A stretch of 32,087 nucleotides of DNA from Clostridia bacterium. Lineage in GTDB: Bacteria; Bacillota_A; Clostridia; Christensenellales; Aristaeellaceae. The notes under the pieces were generated by a model, which was given only the letters and a program-made list of their open reading frames with translations, searched no databases and was not told the origin of the DNA. A program made the translations under genes and the position numbers. How positions within the stretch are numbered: the stretch's first letter is position 1; each line of letters starts with the position of its first letter. Positions 31,644-32,087 of the stretch are shown in pieces. The DNA lies in the NCBI GenBank assembly GCA_017518705.1, contig JAFWUC010000040.1, positions 1 to 32,087 on the forward strand, read 5' to 3'.

Positions 31644-32087
31644 TTATAATCCCAGATCTATCGCTTTCTTAAGTGCCTTGGCGGCTATTGGCGCTGCAAC
31701 GCTGCCTCCCGCGCCGCCCTTTTCCACCACTACCGCTATGGCGTAGGGATGATTCTCGTCCTCGTACAAAAAGCCGGTGTACCAGGCGTTTGTCTGGCTG
31801 TTTTTGTCGGACGTGGTCTCCGCGGAGCCCGTCTTGCCGCAAATATAGCCCTGCGTGTACCCGTTTATCTTCGCCCGCGTGCCTGTGCCGCTGTTGACGG
31901 TCTCGTACATATAGTACGCGACCGTGCGCGCCAGATCCGGTTTTAAGCAGGTGATAAATGCTTTCGCCTGGGTCTTTGAGATCATGAGCCCGGAGTGCCG
32001 TCTGACTTCCCTGACCATTTTGGGTTCCATCATCACGCCGCCGTTTGCCACAGCTCCGCTTATCATGGCCATGTGCAGGGGCGTCAC
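31644..32087 (-). CDS. Penicillin-binding transpeptidase, C-terminal part
   Basis: The last 147 codons of a gene that enters from the right edge. VTPLHMAMISGAVANGG is the conserved segment near the C-terminal end of PBP transpeptidase domains, and GKTGSAE contains the KTG box, which lines the active site. NAWYTGF and the end AIAVVVEKGGAGGSVAAP fit FtsI/PBP2-type (class B) enzymes that cross-link peptidoglycan. The Ser-x-x-Lys motif lies outside the window, so class and length cannot be settled. The frame is internal at 32087; the GTG there is not a true start. It leads into MoxR with a 14-base gap. Confidence 0.9.
   Translation of the reverse strand: MTPLHMAMISGAVANGGVMMEPKMVREVRRHSGLMISKTQAKAFITCLKPDLARTVAYYMYETVNSGTGTRAKINGYTQGYICGKTGSAETTSDKNSQTNAWYTGFLYEDENHPYAIAVVVEKGGAGGSVAAPIAAKALKKAIDLGL

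Overview
The window reads as chromosomal DNA from a moderately GC-rich member of the Bacillota, most likely an uncultured gut- or rumen-type Clostridia. That is an inference from strong AGGAGG-type ribosome sites, LplB/LplC/YtcQ-type sugar transport genes, rho-independent terminators throughout, smpB next to ssrA, and intracellular digestion of plant oligosaccharides. I cannot name the species. No tRNA, rRNA, CRISPR array, insertion sequence or prophage module was seen.

Region 1 (1-4823) is housekeeping and small-operon territory. It has the start of a PHP-domain gene (minus), smpB followed six bases later by the tmRNA gene ssrA, and a MerR regulator facing a three-gene operon: alpha/beta hydrolase, cyclophilin-like lipoprotein and Cys-rich flavoprotein. 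The operon promoter has the 19-base spacer typical of MerR control. A single gene then encodes an acetyltransferase fused to a GIY-YIG nuclease domain.

Region 2 (4838-15247) is a pectin / rhamnogalacturonan utilization locus arranged as two divergent operons. The minus-strand operon encodes a GH105 unsaturated uronyl hydrolase, two LplB/LplC-type permeases, a solute-binding protein, a CE4-like deacetylase, a PL22-like oligogalacturonate lyase and a CE12-like esterase. The plus-strand operon encodes an unassigned 560-residue protein that looks like an (alpha/alpha) toroid plus beta-sandwich, and a second GH105 enzyme. Only the binding protein has a signal peptide, so the model is import of acetylated, unsaturated oligosaccharides followed by cytoplasmic breakdown. 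No ATPase subunit is present, so a shared one elsewhere is implied. A near-consensus promoter with a palindromic operator in its spacer drives the minus operon.

Region 3 (15255-20156) is a second carbohydrate operon on the minus strand: a TetR regulator with a TTG start, a signal-less sialidase-fold (BNR) protein, and a GH38 alpha-mannosidase. Divergent to it is a related TetR gene with an apparent one-base deletion after codon 14.

Region 4 (21124-26339, plus strand) has an orphan family-5 solute-binding protein, a NYN-domain RNase-like protein with a Pro-rich linker, an XRE regulator with a degenerate S24-like domain, and adenine deaminase.

Region 5 (26320-32087, minus strand) is a tightly overlapping operon: penicillin-binding transpeptidase (partial), MoxR ATPase, DUF58 protein, a membrane protein with a DUF4129-like tail, and uvrC. 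The uvrC stop codon lies inside a terminator hairpin shared with the adenine deaminase gene.
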